DNA of 64,000 nt from contig NZ_JAJLQZ010000004.1 of the NCBI RefSeq assembly GCF_020991375.1, positions 310,001-374,000 of the forward strand, written 5' to 3'. A program made the translations under genes and the position numbers. The stretch is from Glycomyces amatae (lineage in GTDB: Bacteria; Actinomycetota; Actinomycetes; Mycobacteriales; Micromonosporaceae). Each line of letters opens with the position of its first letter. Position 1 is the first letter of the stretch. The notes beneath the pieces are model-generated. The model ran no database searches, had not been told where the DNA came from, and was given only the letters and a program-made list of their open reading frames with translations. This document shows, piece by piece, positions 52,130 to 61,780 of the stretch.

Positions 52130-54904
52130 TCACTCCCCGCCAGGGGGTGCGGACTTCTTGGCGGCCTTCTTCGCCGTCTTCTTCGCGGCGGTCTTCTTGA
52201 CCGCCTTCTTGGCCGCGGTCTTCTTGGCGGTCGCCTTCTTCGCCGTCGCCTTCTTCGCGGTCGTCTTCTTGGCCGCCTTCTTCGCGGCCTTCTTGGCCGG
52301 GACCGCGCCCGAGGCGACCTTCTCGCGCCGCTCCGCCAGCAGCTCGGCGGCCCGGTCGATGGTCAGGTCCTCGATCGAGTCGGTCTTGCGGATCGACGCG
52401 TTCGTCTCCCCGTCGGTGACGTACGGCCCGAACCGGCCGTCCTTGAGCGAGACCTCCTTGCCCGTCACCGGGTCCGGCCCCAGCTCCTTGAGCAGGGTCT
52501 GCGACCGCTGCTGGCGCCCGCGCGACTTCGGCTGCGCCAGGAGCCGCTCGGCCTGCTCCAGCGTCAGCGTGAACAGCTGCTCCTCGCTGTCGAGGGACCG
52601 GAAGTCGCGGTTCTTCTTCACGTAGGGGCCATGCGGGCCCAGGCCCGTGCGGATCTCCTCGCCCTCGGCATCCTTCCCGACCAGGCGCGGCAGCGTCAGC
52701 AGCCGCACCGCGTCGTCCAAGGTCAGCTCCGAGAGCTTCTGGCCCGTCAGCAGCGACGAGGACTTCTCACCCGAGGTGACGTACGGTCCGTACCGGCCGG
52801 TCTTGGCGTACACCGGCTCCCCCGTCTCGGGGTGGGTCCCCAGCTCGCCCTCGCCGGAGCCGAGCTCGTACAGCTCCTCCACCTTCGCGGGCGTCAGCTC
52901 GTCCGGCGCCAGCGACTGCGGGATCGACGTGCGCTCCCCCGGCTCGCCCTCCGCCTGCGACGGGTCGGTCCGCTCCAGGTAGGGCCCGTACCGGCCGACG
53001 CGGACGACGACCTTGCGGTCCTTCTCGTCGGTGTACAGCGGGATCGAGTTGATCCCCCGCGCGTCGATCTTGCCGAGCTCCTCCTCCACGAGGTGCCGCA
53101 GCCCGCCCGAGGCGGCCACGGTGCCCTCCCGGTCCCGGCCGCCGAAGTAGAACTTGCGCAGGAACTCCTCGCGCTGCTCCTGCCCGGCGGCGACCTCGTC
53201 GAGCTCGTTCTCCATCCCCGCCGTGAAGTCGTAGTCCACCAGCCGCGGGAAGTGCTGCTCCATCAGCCCGATCACCGCGAACGCCAGGAAGGCCGGCACC
53301 AGCGCCTGGCCCTTCTTGAACACGTACTCGCGGTCCTGGATGGTCTGCATGATCGACGCGTACGTCGACGGGCGCCCGATCCCGCGCTCCTCGAGGGCCT
53401 TGACCAGGCTCGCCTCGGTGTAGCGGGCGGGCGGCTGCGTCGTGTGCCCCGCGGCCTCCAGGCCCCGCTCCGTCAAGCGCTGGCGCTCGGCCAGCTCCGG
53501 GAGGCGCTTCTCCGCGTCATCGGCGTCGCCCTCCTCGATCGACTCGACGTAGGCGAGCAGGAAGCCCGGGTTGGTGATGGTCTTGCCCGAGGCCGCGAAG
53601 TCGGCCTGCTCGCCGTCGGCGGTGGCCGCCCGCGTCCGCACGGACGTCGAGTTCCCGGTGGCGTCGACCATCTGCGAGGCGAGCGTGCGCCGCCAGATCA
53701 GCTCGTACAGCCGGTGCTCCTCGGCCGACAGCTGGCTCTTGAGCTGCTGCGGGGTCTTGAAGCGGTCGCCGGAGGGCCGGATCGCCTCGTGCGCCTCCTG
53801 CGCGTTCTTCACCTTGCGGGCGTAGTGGCGCGGCTCCGAGGGCACGTACTGGGCGCCGTAGAGCTCGGCGGCCTGGGCCCGCGCGGCGTTGATCGCGGTG
53901 GCCGACAGGTTCGTCGAGTCGGTCCGCATATAGGTGATGTGGCCGTTCTCATAGAGCCGCTGGGCGACCCGCATCACCTGCGCGCTGGAGAGCCGGAGCT
54001 TGCGCCCGGCCTCCTGCTGGAGCGTCGAGGTGATGAACGGCGCGTAGGGCCGGCGGCGGTACGGCTTCTTCTCGACCTTGACGACGGTGAAGTCGCGGCC
54101 CTCCAGGCGCCGGGCCAGCCCGCGGGCGCCCGCCTCGTCGAGGTGCACGACGTTGCCCTTGGCCTTGCCGGTGGCGGCGTCGAAGTCCTTGCCGGTGGCG
54201 ACCCGGTCGCCGTCGACGGCGATGAGCGTGGACTTGAACACCTGGTCGTCGGCAGTGGCGAGGGTGGCGGTGACGTCCCAGTAGTCGGCGGCGCGGAAGG
54301 CCATGCGCGAGCGCTCGCGCTCGACGACGAGGCGGGTCGCGACCGACTGGACGCGCCCGGCCGACAGGCGCGGCATGACCTTCTTCCACAGCACGGGGCT
54401 GACCTCGTAGCCGTAGAGGCGGTCGAGGATCCGGCGGCCCTCCTGGGCGTCCACCAGGTCCTGGTTGAGCTCGCGGGGGTTCGCGGCGGCCTCGGCGATG
54501 GCCTGCGGGGTGATCTCGTGGAAGACCATCCGCTTGACCGGGACCTTCGGCTTCAGGGTCTCCAGGAGGTGCCAGGCGATGGCCTCCCCCTCGCGGTCCT
54601 CATCGGTGGCGAGGAAGAGCTCGTCGACCTCGGCGAGGTAGCCCTTGAGCTTCTTGACGTGCGCGGAGCGCTCGGGGTTGACGATGTAGAGCGGCGTGAA
54701 GCCGTTGTCGACGTCGACGCCCAGGCGCGACCAGGCCTTGTCCTTGTACCGCGCCGGGATCTCCTTGGCATTGCGCGGCAGGTCACGGATGTGCCCGAGC
54801 GAGGAGTCGACGATGTAGCCGGGGCCCAGATAAGCGGCGATCGTCTTCGCCTTCGCCGGAGACTCGACGATGACCAGGCGTTTGATGTCCGGCACTGCTC
54901 CCAC
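52130..54904 (-). CDS. topA: DNA topoisomerase I
   Basis: A 924-residue type IA topoisomerase that relaxes negative supercoils. The TOPRIM domain has VIVESPAKAKTI and DEDREGEAIAWHL; the catalytic Tyr is in YMRTDSTNLS. Instead of zinc fingers the C-terminus carries repeated GRYGPY/GRFGPYV topoisomerase C-repeats, then a Lys/Ala-rich tail (about the last 60 residues), the actinobacterial arrangement that aids DNA clamping. GTG 54904 is used; GTG 54895 is an alternative. Confidence 0.97.
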   Translation of the reverse strand: MGAVPDIKRLVIVESPAKAKTIAAYLGPGYIVDSSLGHIRDLPRNAKEIPARYKDKAWSRLGVDVDNGFTPLYIVNPERSAHVKKLKGYLAEVDELFLATDEDREGEAIAWHLLETLKPKVPVKRMVFHEITPQAIAEAAANPRELNQDLVDAQEGRRILDRLYGYEVSPVLWKKVMPRLSAGRVQSVATRLVVERERSRMAFRAADYWDVTATLATADDQVFKSTLIAVDGDRVATGKDFDAATGKAKGNVVHLDEAGARGLARRLEGRDFTVVKVEKKPYRRRPYAPFITSTLQQEAGRKLRLSSAQVMRVAQRLYENGHITYMRTDSTNLSATAINAARAQAAELYGAQYVPSEPRHYARKVKNAQEAHEAIRPSGDRFKTPQQLKSQLSAEEHRLYELIWRRTLASQMVDATGNSTSVRTRAATADGEQADFAASGKTITNPGFLLAYVESIEEGDADDAEKRLPELAERQRLTERGLEAAGHTTQPPARYTEASLVKALEERGIGRPSTYASIMQTIQDREYVFKKGQALVPAFLAFAVIGLMEQHFPRLVDYDFTAGMENELDEVAAGQEQREEFLRKFYFGGRDREGTVAASGGLRHLVEEELGKIDARGINSIPLYTDEKDRKVVVRVGRYGPYLERTDPSQAEGEPGERTSIPQSLAPDELTPAKVEELYELGSGEGELGTHPETGEPVYAKTGRYGPYVTSGEKSSSLLTGQKLSELTLDDAVRLLTLPRLVGKDAEGEEIRTGLGPHGPYVKKNRDFRSLDSEEQLFTLTLEQAERLLAQPKSRGRQQRSQTLLKELGPDPVTGKEVSLKDGRFGPYVTDGETNASIRKTDSIEDLTIDRAAELLAERREKVASGAVPAKKAAKKAAKKTTAKKATAKKATAKKTAAKKAVKKTAAKKTAKKAAKKSAPPGGE

Positions 54905-55060
54905 CGTTCACTCGGAAAATGCACTCGATTCGTTACGTTAGCTCACGCTTCCGCATTGCGTCCCCTGAGTATGGGCGTGCCCCGGCCGTCGGGCTGCGGT
55001 GCGACGCGCGCACTTCGCCGAAAAACGGCCGGGGCACTCCTTCGTGATCGTCCCGTTCAG

Positions 55061-57385
55061 CTAGCCGACCTCGACCGACTCACGCTGCTCCGGGGCGTGG
55101 GCTTCCCCCGACTCCACCAGCGCCGAGCGGCGCTTGGAGACGACGATCGCCACCACCAGCACGGCCACCGCCACGGCGGCGATGATCCAGCGGACGGGCC
55201 CGTCCTGGCCGTCGCCGATGGTGTAGACCACCACGGCCGGGGCGATGATGAGGCTGACCAGGTTCATGACCTTGATCAGCGGGTTGATGGCCGGGCCGGC
55301 GGTGTCCTTGAACGGGTCGCCGACGGTGTCGCCGACCACGGCCGCGGCGTGGGCCTCGGAGCCCTTGCCGCCGTGGTTGCCGTCCTCGACGTCCTTCTTC
55401 GCGTTGTCCCAGGCGCCGCCCGAGTTCGACAGCATGACCGCCATGAGCACGCCGCAGGCGATCGCGCCCGCGAGGTAGGCGGCCAGCGGCCCCACGCCGA
55501 GGCCGAAGCCCACCGCGATCGGGGCGGTGACGGCCAGCAGGCCCGGGGTGACCAGCTCGCGCTGGGCGTCGCGGGTGCAGATGTCGACCACGCGGCCGTA
55601 CTCGGGCCGCTGGGTGCCCTCCATGATCCCGGGGAAGCGCGCGAACTGGTCGCGGACCTCGTTCACGACCGCGCCCGCGGAGCGGGCGACGGCGTTCACG
55701 GCGAGGCCGGAGAACAGGAACACGACGGCCGCGCCGATGATGAGGCCCACGATGTTCTTCGGGTCGGCGATGCTGAGCGCCTCGAACAGGGCCGAGCCGA
55801 TGAGGCCGTCGTCGCCCTGGCCGACCGCGTCGGTGTAGGAGCCGAACAAGGCCGTGGCCGCGAGGACCGCGGTCGCGATGGCGATGCCCTTGGTGATGGC
55901 CTTGGTGGTGTTGCCCACCGCGTCGAGGTCGGTGAGGGTGCGCGCGGCGTCCCCTTCGACGTCGCCGGACATCTCCGCCACGCCCTGGGCGTTGTCGCTG
56001 ATGGGCCCGAACGTGTCCATGGCGACGATGACGCCGACGGTGGTGAGCAGGCCGCAGCCGGCGAGGGCCACGGCGAACAGGCCCACCAGGAGGACGCCGC
56101 CACCGAGGAGGTAGGCGCCCAGGACCGCGGCGGCGATGAGCAGCGCGGTGTAGACGGCCGACTCCAGGCCGAGCGAGAAGCCCGAGAGGATGTTCGTGGC
56201 CGCGCCGGTGCGGGTCGAGGCCGAGACGGTCTTCGTGGGCTTGTAGCGGGTGTCGGTGTAGTAGCCGGTGAGGCTCATGATCGCCGCGGCGAGCGCGATG
56301 CCGATGACGACGGCGACGATGGCGAGCACCTGCGGGTTCACGGGGATGTCGGCGGCGTCGACGCCGCTGCCGAGCTCGTCCCAGCTGGAGGGCACGTACA
56401 TGAACACGGCGACGGCGGTGAAGGCCGCCGCGATGACCGCGGAGATGTAGAAGGCGCGGTTGATCGCGGTGAGGCCGGAGGCGTCGGAGGCGCGCATGCG
56501 GGTGATGATCACGCCGATGATGGCGCAGACGATGCCCACGGAGGCGACCAGGAGCGGCAGGACCAGGCCGGTCTCGCCGAAGGCGGCGCGGCCGAGGATG
56601 AGGCTGGCGACCAGGACGACCGCGTAGGACTCGAAGAGGTCGGCGGCCATGCCGGCGCAGTCGCCGACGTTGTCGCCCACGTTGTCGGCGATGGTGGCCG
56701 GGTTGCGCGGGTCGTCCTCGGGGATGCCCTGCTCGACCTTGCCGACGAGGTCGGCGCCGACGTCGGCGGCCTTGGTGAAGATGCCGCCGCCGACGCGCAT
56801 GAACATGGCGAGGAGGGCGGCGCCGAAGCCGAAGCCCTCCAGGACCACGGGGGCGTCGCCGTTGTAGACCAGGACCACGATCGAGGCGCCGAGGAGGCCG
56901 AGGCCGACGGTGAGGAACCCGACCACGCCGCCGGTGCGGAAGGCCAGGTGCATGGCGTTGGTCGGCTGGCCGTCGCGGGCCGCGGCGGCCACGCGGACGT
57001 TGGCGCGGGTCGCGAGGTTCATGCCGGCCCAGCCGATGAACGAGCTGAACAGGGCGCCGACGATGAAGAACAGGCTCCGTCCGATGCGGACGTCGTTCCC
57101 GGCGTCTCCCACGGGCAGCAGGAACAGCAGGACCACGGCGATGACGACGAAGATCCCCAGCGCCTTGAACTGGCGGCTCAGGTAGGCCGAGGCGCCCTCC
57201 TGGACGGCGCCGGAGATCTCGCGCATCTTGTCGGTGCCGGTGCCTGCCGCGAGGATGCTCTTGACGAGCGCGGCGGCGCCTCCCAAGGCGACCAGTGCGA
57301 GCGCGGCGGCGACCACGACGAGGCTCAGGTTCGAGCCCGCGAGCTGGCCTACGCCCTCGTCGCCGTTGGCGAGCAACGTATGCAT
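55061..57385 (-). CDS. hppA: K+-independent proton-translocating pyrophosphatase
   Basis: A 774-residue membrane pyrophosphatase with about 16 helices, coupling PPi hydrolysis to H+ export. The pyrophosphate site DVGADLVGKVE and DNVGDNVGDCAGMAADLFESY are intact. GNTTKAIT has Lys and Thr at the positions that mark K+-independent enzymes (K+-dependent ones have GNTTAA). ATG 57385 has GGAGGAA upstream. It lies in the conserved actinomycete order with the bldG pair upstream. Confidence 0.96.
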   Translation of the reverse strand: MHTLLANGDEGVGQLAGSNLSLVVVAAALALVALGGAAALVKSILAAGTGTDKMREISGAVQEGASAYLSRQFKALGIFVVIAVVLLFLLPVGDAGNDVRIGRSLFFIVGALFSSFIGWAGMNLATRANVRVAAAARDGQPTNAMHLAFRTGGVVGFLTVGLGLLGASIVVLVYNGDAPVVLEGFGFGAALLAMFMRVGGGIFTKAADVGADLVGKVEQGIPEDDPRNPATIADNVGDNVGDCAGMAADLFESYAVVLVASLILGRAAFGETGLVLPLLVASVGIVCAIIGVIITRMRASDASGLTAINRAFYISAVIAAAFTAVAVFMYVPSSWDELGSGVDAADIPVNPQVLAIVAVVIGIALAAAIMSLTGYYTDTRYKPTKTVSASTRTGAATNILSGFSLGLESAVYTALLIAAAVLGAYLLGGGVLLVGLFAVALAGCGLLTTVGVIVAMDTFGPISDNAQGVAEMSGDVEGDAARTLTDLDAVGNTTKAITKGIAIATAVLAATALFGSYTDAVGQGDDGLIGSALFEALSIADPKNIVGLIIGAAVVFLFSGLAVNAVARSAGAVVNEVRDQFARFPGIMEGTQRPEYGRVVDICTRDAQRELVTPGLLAVTAPIAVGFGLGVGPLAAYLAGAIACGVLMAVMLSNSGGAWDNAKKDVEDGNHGGKGSEAHAAAVVGDTVGDPFKDTAGPAINPLIKVMNLVSLIIAPAVVVYTIGDGQDGPVRWIIAAVAVAVLVVAIVVSKRRSALVESGEAHAPEQRESVEVG

Positions 57386-57585
57386 GTAGTTCCTCCAAGC
57401 AGTGGCACGGACGCGCGGTGGACGCGCGTCCGGCTGACGCAAACACAAAGGGGCCGCGGGACCGGGTAGGACGGGTGCGGCCGAGCCGGGCCCGACGGTC
57501 CGGCAGACATAACGTGCGGAGTGTAACGATGTGAGGGCTTTAGGAGTGGGGTCGGTCACGGGCGGGGGCGGGGGTGTGGCAGGCC

Positions 57586-58104
57586 TCAGTGGTCGGCCGC
57601 GGAGCCGGATCCGGGCAGGGGCCAGCTCATGCTGACGGTGGTGCCGCCGTCGGCGGCGGGACCGGTCACGACCAGGTCTTCGACCAGTCCGCCGAGGACG
57701 ATGAGGGTGATCTCCTCGGAGAGGGTGTCCTCTTCGATCGCTTCGTGATCGTTCGCTCGCGCATCGCCGCCGGGGACGCCGGCGCCGACCCGGCCCGTGG
57801 AGCGTGCGCGCAGATCCTGCGCGTTGTCGGTGATTTTCGCAACAAAACGATCACCGATCGAAAATTCTACGCGCACGAGTTCGTCGATGCCCCGGTCGCG
57901 ATGCCGCAGGACCGCGCGCGTGCACGCCTCGCCGACGGCCTGGCGCACCTCGTCGAGGAGGCTCGCGGCCACGCCGGCGTGGGCCGCGACGTCGGCGGCC
58001 ACGAGGCGGGCGGCGCGGACGTAGGCGGCGGCCGGGGTGAACGCGAACCGGACGGTGGCGGGCTCGGCCCGTCCGCCCGCGCGGTCGTGCTTGGAGCCGT
58101 TCAC
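57586..58104 (-). CDS. RsbW-like anti-sigma/ATP-binding protein, BldG partner
   Basis: A 172-residue HATPase-like protein coupled to bldG (GTGA overlap). The N-box reads EACTRAV instead of ExxxN with Asn, and the Gly-rich box is DNAQDL rather than DxGxG, so the residues that hold Mg-ATP are altered. The same gene stands beside bldG in Streptomyces (the ApgA position). It would bind BldG and perhaps a sigma factor; kinase activity is doubtful from sequence. Confidence 0.8.
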   Translation of the reverse strand: MNGSKHDRAGGRAEPATVRFAFTPAAAYVRAARLVAADVAAHAGVAASLLDEVRQAVGEACTRAVLRHRDRGIDELVRVEFSIGDRFVAKITDNAQDLRARSTGRVGAGVPGGDARANDHEAIEEDTLSEEITLIVLGGLVEDLVVTGPAADGGTTVSMSWPLPGSGSAADH

Positions 58105-58460
58105 TCGCCGGGCACCGCTTCCCGGACATCGAGCACCTTGTCCAGTCCGGTGAGGTCCAGGAGCTTCCTGATGCGGGGGTTGGCGCAGACGACGACCAGG
58201 CTGCCGCCCGCGTCCGAGAGGCGGCGGCGCGCGCCGATGAGCACGCCGAGGCCGGTGGAGTCGCAGAACTCGGTGGGCGTCAGGTCGATGGCGACCCGCA
58301 TCCGGCCCTCGGAGGAGAGCTGGCGGACGGCCTCGCGCAGCTGCGGGGCGGTGTACATGTCGATCTCGCCGGTGACGCTGATGACCGCGTACTCGCCGAC
58401 CGTGGAGAGGCCGAGCCCCAGTTCGGGCTCGGCCGCGCCGTCGCCTGATGTCCCTCTCAC
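58101..58460 (-). CDS. bldG: BldG, STAS anti-sigma factor antagonist
   Basis: A 119-residue STAS protein. VISVTGEIDMYTAPQLREAV opens the fold, and the phosphorylatable Ser is in FCDSTGLGVLIGARRR. BldG governs aerial development and antibiotic production in Streptomyces by partner switching. GTG 58460 begins close to the divergent helicase gene, so the 124-bp spacer holds both promoters. Next gene is its coupled partner. Confidence 0.92.
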   Translation of the reverse strand: MRGTSGDGAAEPELGLGLSTVGEYAVISVTGEIDMYTAPQLREAVRQLSSEGRMRVAIDLTPTEFCDSTGLGVLIGARRRLSDAGGSLVVVCANPRIRKLLDLTGLDKVLDVREAVPGE

Positions 58461-58584
58461 GCCGTCTCCCTCACCGGTGGCGGGGCTCGGGCCGGGGCCC
58501 GGGCCTGTCTGTGCTGTCCCTCGCGGACTCTGTGTCTTGGCCCATAAGCGTACTGCGTTCCGGGTGGAGGGGAGCCGGGAGCGT

Positions 58585-60984
58585 ATGACCGAATTGCGGC
58601 GGCGGCCGCGAGCGGCGGGGGCGGTTGTCGGGGGGCTGCGGCATCATGGGGACGTGCCGACCGACCGTCCCACCGAGCAGCTCCTGGCCGCCCTCGAGAG
58701 CGAGGACGGCGGCCTGCGCCATCTGCGCCGCCTCCCGGCGCGGCGCGCGGTGCGCGCCGACTGGCCCGAGTGGGTGCCCGCGGAGGTCCGCGATGTCTTG
58801 GGGGACAACGGGATCACGCTGCCGTGGCCGCATCAGGCCGAGGCCGCGACCCACGCGTTCGAGGGCCGCGACACGGTGATCGCCACCGGCACCGCCTCGG
58901 GCAAGAGCCTCGCGTACCTGCTGCCGCTGCTCACCGAGGCGGCCTCGGGCGGGGAGGGCCGGACGCTCTACCTCGCGCCCACGAAGGCGCTGGCGGCCGA
59001 CCAGGCCCGCGCGGTGGGCGAGCTCGCGGTCCCGGGGCTGGTCCCGGCGATCGTGGACGGCGACACCCCGTTCGAGCACCGCCAGTGGGCGCAGCGCTTC
59101 GCGAACCTCGTCCTGTCCAACCCCGACCTGCTGCACCACTCGCTGCTCCCCCGCCACCGCATGTGGCGCTCGCTGCTCAAGAACCTCAAGTACGTCGTGG
59201 TCGACGAGTGCCACGTCTACCGGGGCGTCTTCGGCGCGCACGTGGCCCTGACGCTGCGCCGGCTGCTGCGCCTGGCCGAGCACTACGGCGCGGACCCGAC
59301 GGTGATCGCGGCCAGCGCGACGGCGGCGGACCCGGCCGCGTCGCTGTCGGTCCTCACCGGACGGCCCGCGGCGGCGGTGACCGAGGACCGCTCGCCGCAC
59401 CCGGGCGCGACGGTGGGCCTGTGGGAGCCGGTGGCCTACGAGGTCGACGGGGAGCCGCGGCAGGCGAGCACCCTGTCGGAGACCGCGCGGATGCTCGCGC
59501 AGCTGGTGCGCCGGGGCGTGCGGACGCTCGCGTTCGTGCCCTCGCGGCGGGGCGCGGAGATCGTCGCGGCCGAGGCGCGCTCGCGGCTGGGGGCCGATCC
59601 GGCCGCGGGCCGGATCGCGGCCTACCGCGCGGGCTACCTGCGCGAGCACCGGCGCGACCTCGAATCGGACCTGCGGGAGGGGCGGCTGCTCGGGGTCGCG
59701 ACGACGAACGCGCTGGAGCTGGGCATCGACGTGACGGGCCTGGACGCGGTGCTGCTGTGCGGGTACCCGGGCCGCCTGGCCTCGTTCTGGCAGCAGATCG
59801 GGCGGGCCGGGCGCGGGGACACCGAGGCGCTCGCGGTGATGCTCGCGAAGGACGACCCGCTCGACACGTTCCTGGTCCACCACCCCGAGGCGATCTTCGA
59901 CCGGCCGGTCGAGGCGAGCGTGTGCGACCCGTCGAACCCGTACGTGCTGGCCGGGCACCTGTGCCTGGCCGCCGAGGAGCTGCCGCTCAAGGAGTCCGAC
60001 CTCGCGTCGATCCCCGGCAGCCGGGAGGTCGCCGAGCAGCTGTGCGAGCAGAGGCTGCTGCGCAGGCGGCCGGGCGGGCGCTACTACTGGGTCGGGGCCG
60101 AGCGCCCGGAGGTGACGCTGCGCGGCTCGGGGCCGATGGGCGTGGACATCGCGGAGACGAGCACGGGCCGGCTCATCGGCACCGTGGACGCGGCCGCGTC
60201 GCACCGGCTGGTGCACCAGGGCGCGCTGTACCTGCACCAAGGCGAGTCGTACCTGGTGGACGACCTCGACCTGGAGGAGGGCCTGGCGCTGGTGCACGCG
60301 GCGAAGCCGCCGTGGACGACCACGACGCAGGAGATCACCCACCTGGAGGTCCTCTCGATGCGCGAGCGGCTCGAGATGGGCGAGGCGGCGCTGAGCCTCG
60401 GGGAGGTCGAGGTGACCTCGTGCGTGATCTCCTACCAGCGGCGAAGGCTCCCCTCGGGCGAGGTGATCGACACGCAGTCGCTGGACCTGCCGCCGCAGAC
60501 GCTGCGCACGGTCGCGGTCTGGTGGACCGTCGACCCCGAGTCCCTCGACGGCCTCAAGGACCTCGCCGGGTCGCTGCACGCGGCCGAGCACGCCTCGATC
60601 GGGCTGCTGCCGCTGGTGGCGACGTGCGACCGGTGGGACATCGGGGGCCTGTCGACGGCCGCGCACATGGACACGGAGCTGCCGACGGTGTTCGTCTACG
60701 ACGGGCACCCCGGCGGGGCGGGCTTCGCCGAGCAGGCGTTCCGCAGGTGGAGGGAGTGGCTGGGCGCGACCAGGGACGCGATCACCGGCTGCGAGTGCGG
60801 GACGGGCTGCCCCAGCTGCATCCAGAGCCCCAAGTGCGGCAACGGGAACGAGCCGCTGAGCAAGCGGGGCGCGGTCGTCCTGCTGGACAAGGTCCTCAAG
60901 GCGGGTGAGGGCCCGGTGAAGACCGTGGCGTTCGCCGCGGAGCCCGAGGCGAAAGAAGACGACCTCTGGCCCGGCGACTTCTGA
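58585..60984 (+). CDS. DEAD/DEAH helicase with DUF1998 domain (MrfA-like)
   Basis: A 799-residue SF2 DNA helicase. Walker A ATGTASGKS, DECH box DECHVYRG, motif III SATAA, motif VI QQIGRAGRGD. The C-terminal DUF1998 zinc cluster is CECGTGCPSCIQSPKCGN. This architecture matches MrfA of Bacillus, which acts with a nuclease in mitomycin-adduct repair. No MrfB partner is adjacent. ATG 58585 follows GGGGAGCCGGGAG; GTG 58654 is a plausible shorter start. Divergent from bldG, as in Streptomyces. Confidence 0.92.
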   Translation: MTELRRRPRAAGAVVGGLRHHGDVPTDRPTEQLLAALESEDGGLRHLRRLPARRAVRADWPEWVPAEVRDVLGDNGITLPWPHQAEAATHAFEGRDTVIATGTASGKSLAYLLPLLTEAASGGEGRTLYLAPTKALAADQARAVGELAVPGLVPAIVDGDTPFEHRQWAQRFANLVLSNPDLLHHSLLPRHRMWRSLLKNLKYVVVDECHVYRGVFGAHVALTLRRLLRLAEHYGADPTVIAASATAADPAASLSVLTGRPAAAVTEDRSPHPGATVGLWEPVAYEVDGEPRQASTLSETARMLAQLVRRGVRTLAFVPSRRGAEIVAAEARSRLGADPAAGRIAAYRAGYLREHRRDLESDLREGRLLGVATTNALELGIDVTGLDAVLLCGYPGRLASFWQQIGRAGRGDTEALAVMLAKDDPLDTFLVHHPEAIFDRPVEASVCDPSNPYVLAGHLCLAAEELPLKESDLASIPGSREVAEQLCEQRLLRRRPGGRYYWVGAERPEVTLRGSGPMGVDIAETSTGRLIGTVDAAASHRLVHQGALYLHQGESYLVDDLDLEEGLALVHAAKPPWTTTTQEITHLEVLSMRERLEMGEAALSLGEVEVTSCVISYQRRRLPSGEVIDTQSLDLPPQTLRTVAVWWTVDPESLDGLKDLAGSLHAAEHASIGLLPLVATCDRWDIGGLSTAAHMDTELPTVFVYDGHPGGAGFAEQAFRRWREWLGATRDAITGCECGTGCPSCIQSPKCGNGNEPLSKRGAVVLLDKVLKAGEGPVKTVAFAAEPEAKEDDLWPGDF

Positions 60985-61081
60985 TAACAGTGAGTGATTC
61001 TCATGCAGCGAGCCGTGAAACCACGGTGCGTCTTTCGCTAAACTGAGCGCCGACCCTCAGCCGAAGGAGAACCTCCCGACC

Positions 61082-61660
61082 ATGTGGCACGCCTATGTCG
61101 ACGAGTCCGAACACCTCAGGGACGGCGACGCCCATACTTACATCTTGGCGGCAGCCCTCGTCGCCGACGATGAGTGCGAGGAGGTCCGGCACCAGGTGCG
61201 GGCGTTGCACCGCAGCGGCGAACCGAAACTTCACTGGTTCCGGCTGACGGACTCAATGAGGGAACGGATGGCGAAATCGGTTGCGGCGCTGCCCGCGCTG
61301 CATATCGTCGTCGTCCGGGTCACCGAGCACTGCCGCGACAGTGAGCGGGCGCGCCGCAAGACCTTTGCGCGACTTCTGTACGAACTGGAAACTCGCGGAA
61401 TCGACCGAGTCACCGCCGAATCACGGCAGCGTAAACAGAATGATCGCGACGTCGCCTTCGTCCGCGGCCTTCGAAGCTCCCAGCAGATCGGTATCGACGT
61501 TCGGCTGGAACACGTGTCGGGCCCTGCCGAACCGCTGCTTTGGGTGCCTGACATCGTGGCGGGTGCGATTCTGTCCGCAACGCGGGGCGATGACCGGTAC
61601 CGGGAGACGCTCACCTCGGTCTTGGACCTGGTGACCTTGGAGAACTTATCCAGAAAATGA
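61082..61660 (+). CDS. DUF3800 protein
   Basis: A 192-residue protein starting MWHAYVDESEHLRDG. The early YVDES motif and a late WVPDIVAGAI, each with an acidic residue, fit the RNase H-like DUF3800 family, whose function is unknown though often accessory or linked to mobile DNA. GC content and codon usage are lower than neighbours, suggesting acquisition. A hairpin-rich sequence begins at its stop codon. TAAACT (61040-61045) may be its -10 element. Confidence 0.85.
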   Translation: MWHAYVDESEHLRDGDAHTYILAAALVADDECEEVRHQVRALHRSGEPKLHWFRLTDSMRERMAKSVAALPALHIVVVRVTEHCRDSERARRKTFARLLYELETRGIDRVTAESRQRKQNDRDVAFVRGLRSSQQIGIDVRLEHVSGPAEPLLWVPDIVAGAILSATRGDDRYRETLTSVLDLVTLENLSRK

Positions 61661-61765
61661 CGCGGGCCCTGGACACCGCGATACCGAGGCGACTCCAACA
61701 GGGCCCACTTCCACTCCCGTTCGCAAACGGGCGGCTGATGTCGCAACTATAACACATTCAGCGCG
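61661..61765 (+). ncRNA. Candidate structured RNA downstream of DUF3800
   Basis: Three potential helices occur in order: GGGCCCTG (61664-61671) with CAGGGCCC (61699-61706); CCCGTT (61716-61721) with AACGGG (61726-61731) around CGCA; and GCTGATGT (61734-61741) with ACATTCAGC (61754-61762), one bulge. DUF3800 genes are known neighbours of a set of candidate RNAs called DUF3800 motifs; I cannot tell which type this would be. A plain double terminator is the alternative. Confidence 0.55.
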
Positions 61766-61780
61766 TCCCGTCGCAAACCG

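Noticed and set aside
52146..52310. Tandem-like repeat of CTTCTT(G/C)GC units
   Set aside because: It encodes the Lys/Ala-rich tail of topoisomerase I, common in actinobacteria, not a minisatellite or regulatory array.
51671..57469. A very long open frame on the + strand
   Set aside because: It is exactly opposite topA and hppA, whose proteins have intact family motifs. Its product is low-complexity Gly/Arg/Val/Asp/His sequence, the typical antisense shadow of high-GC codons.
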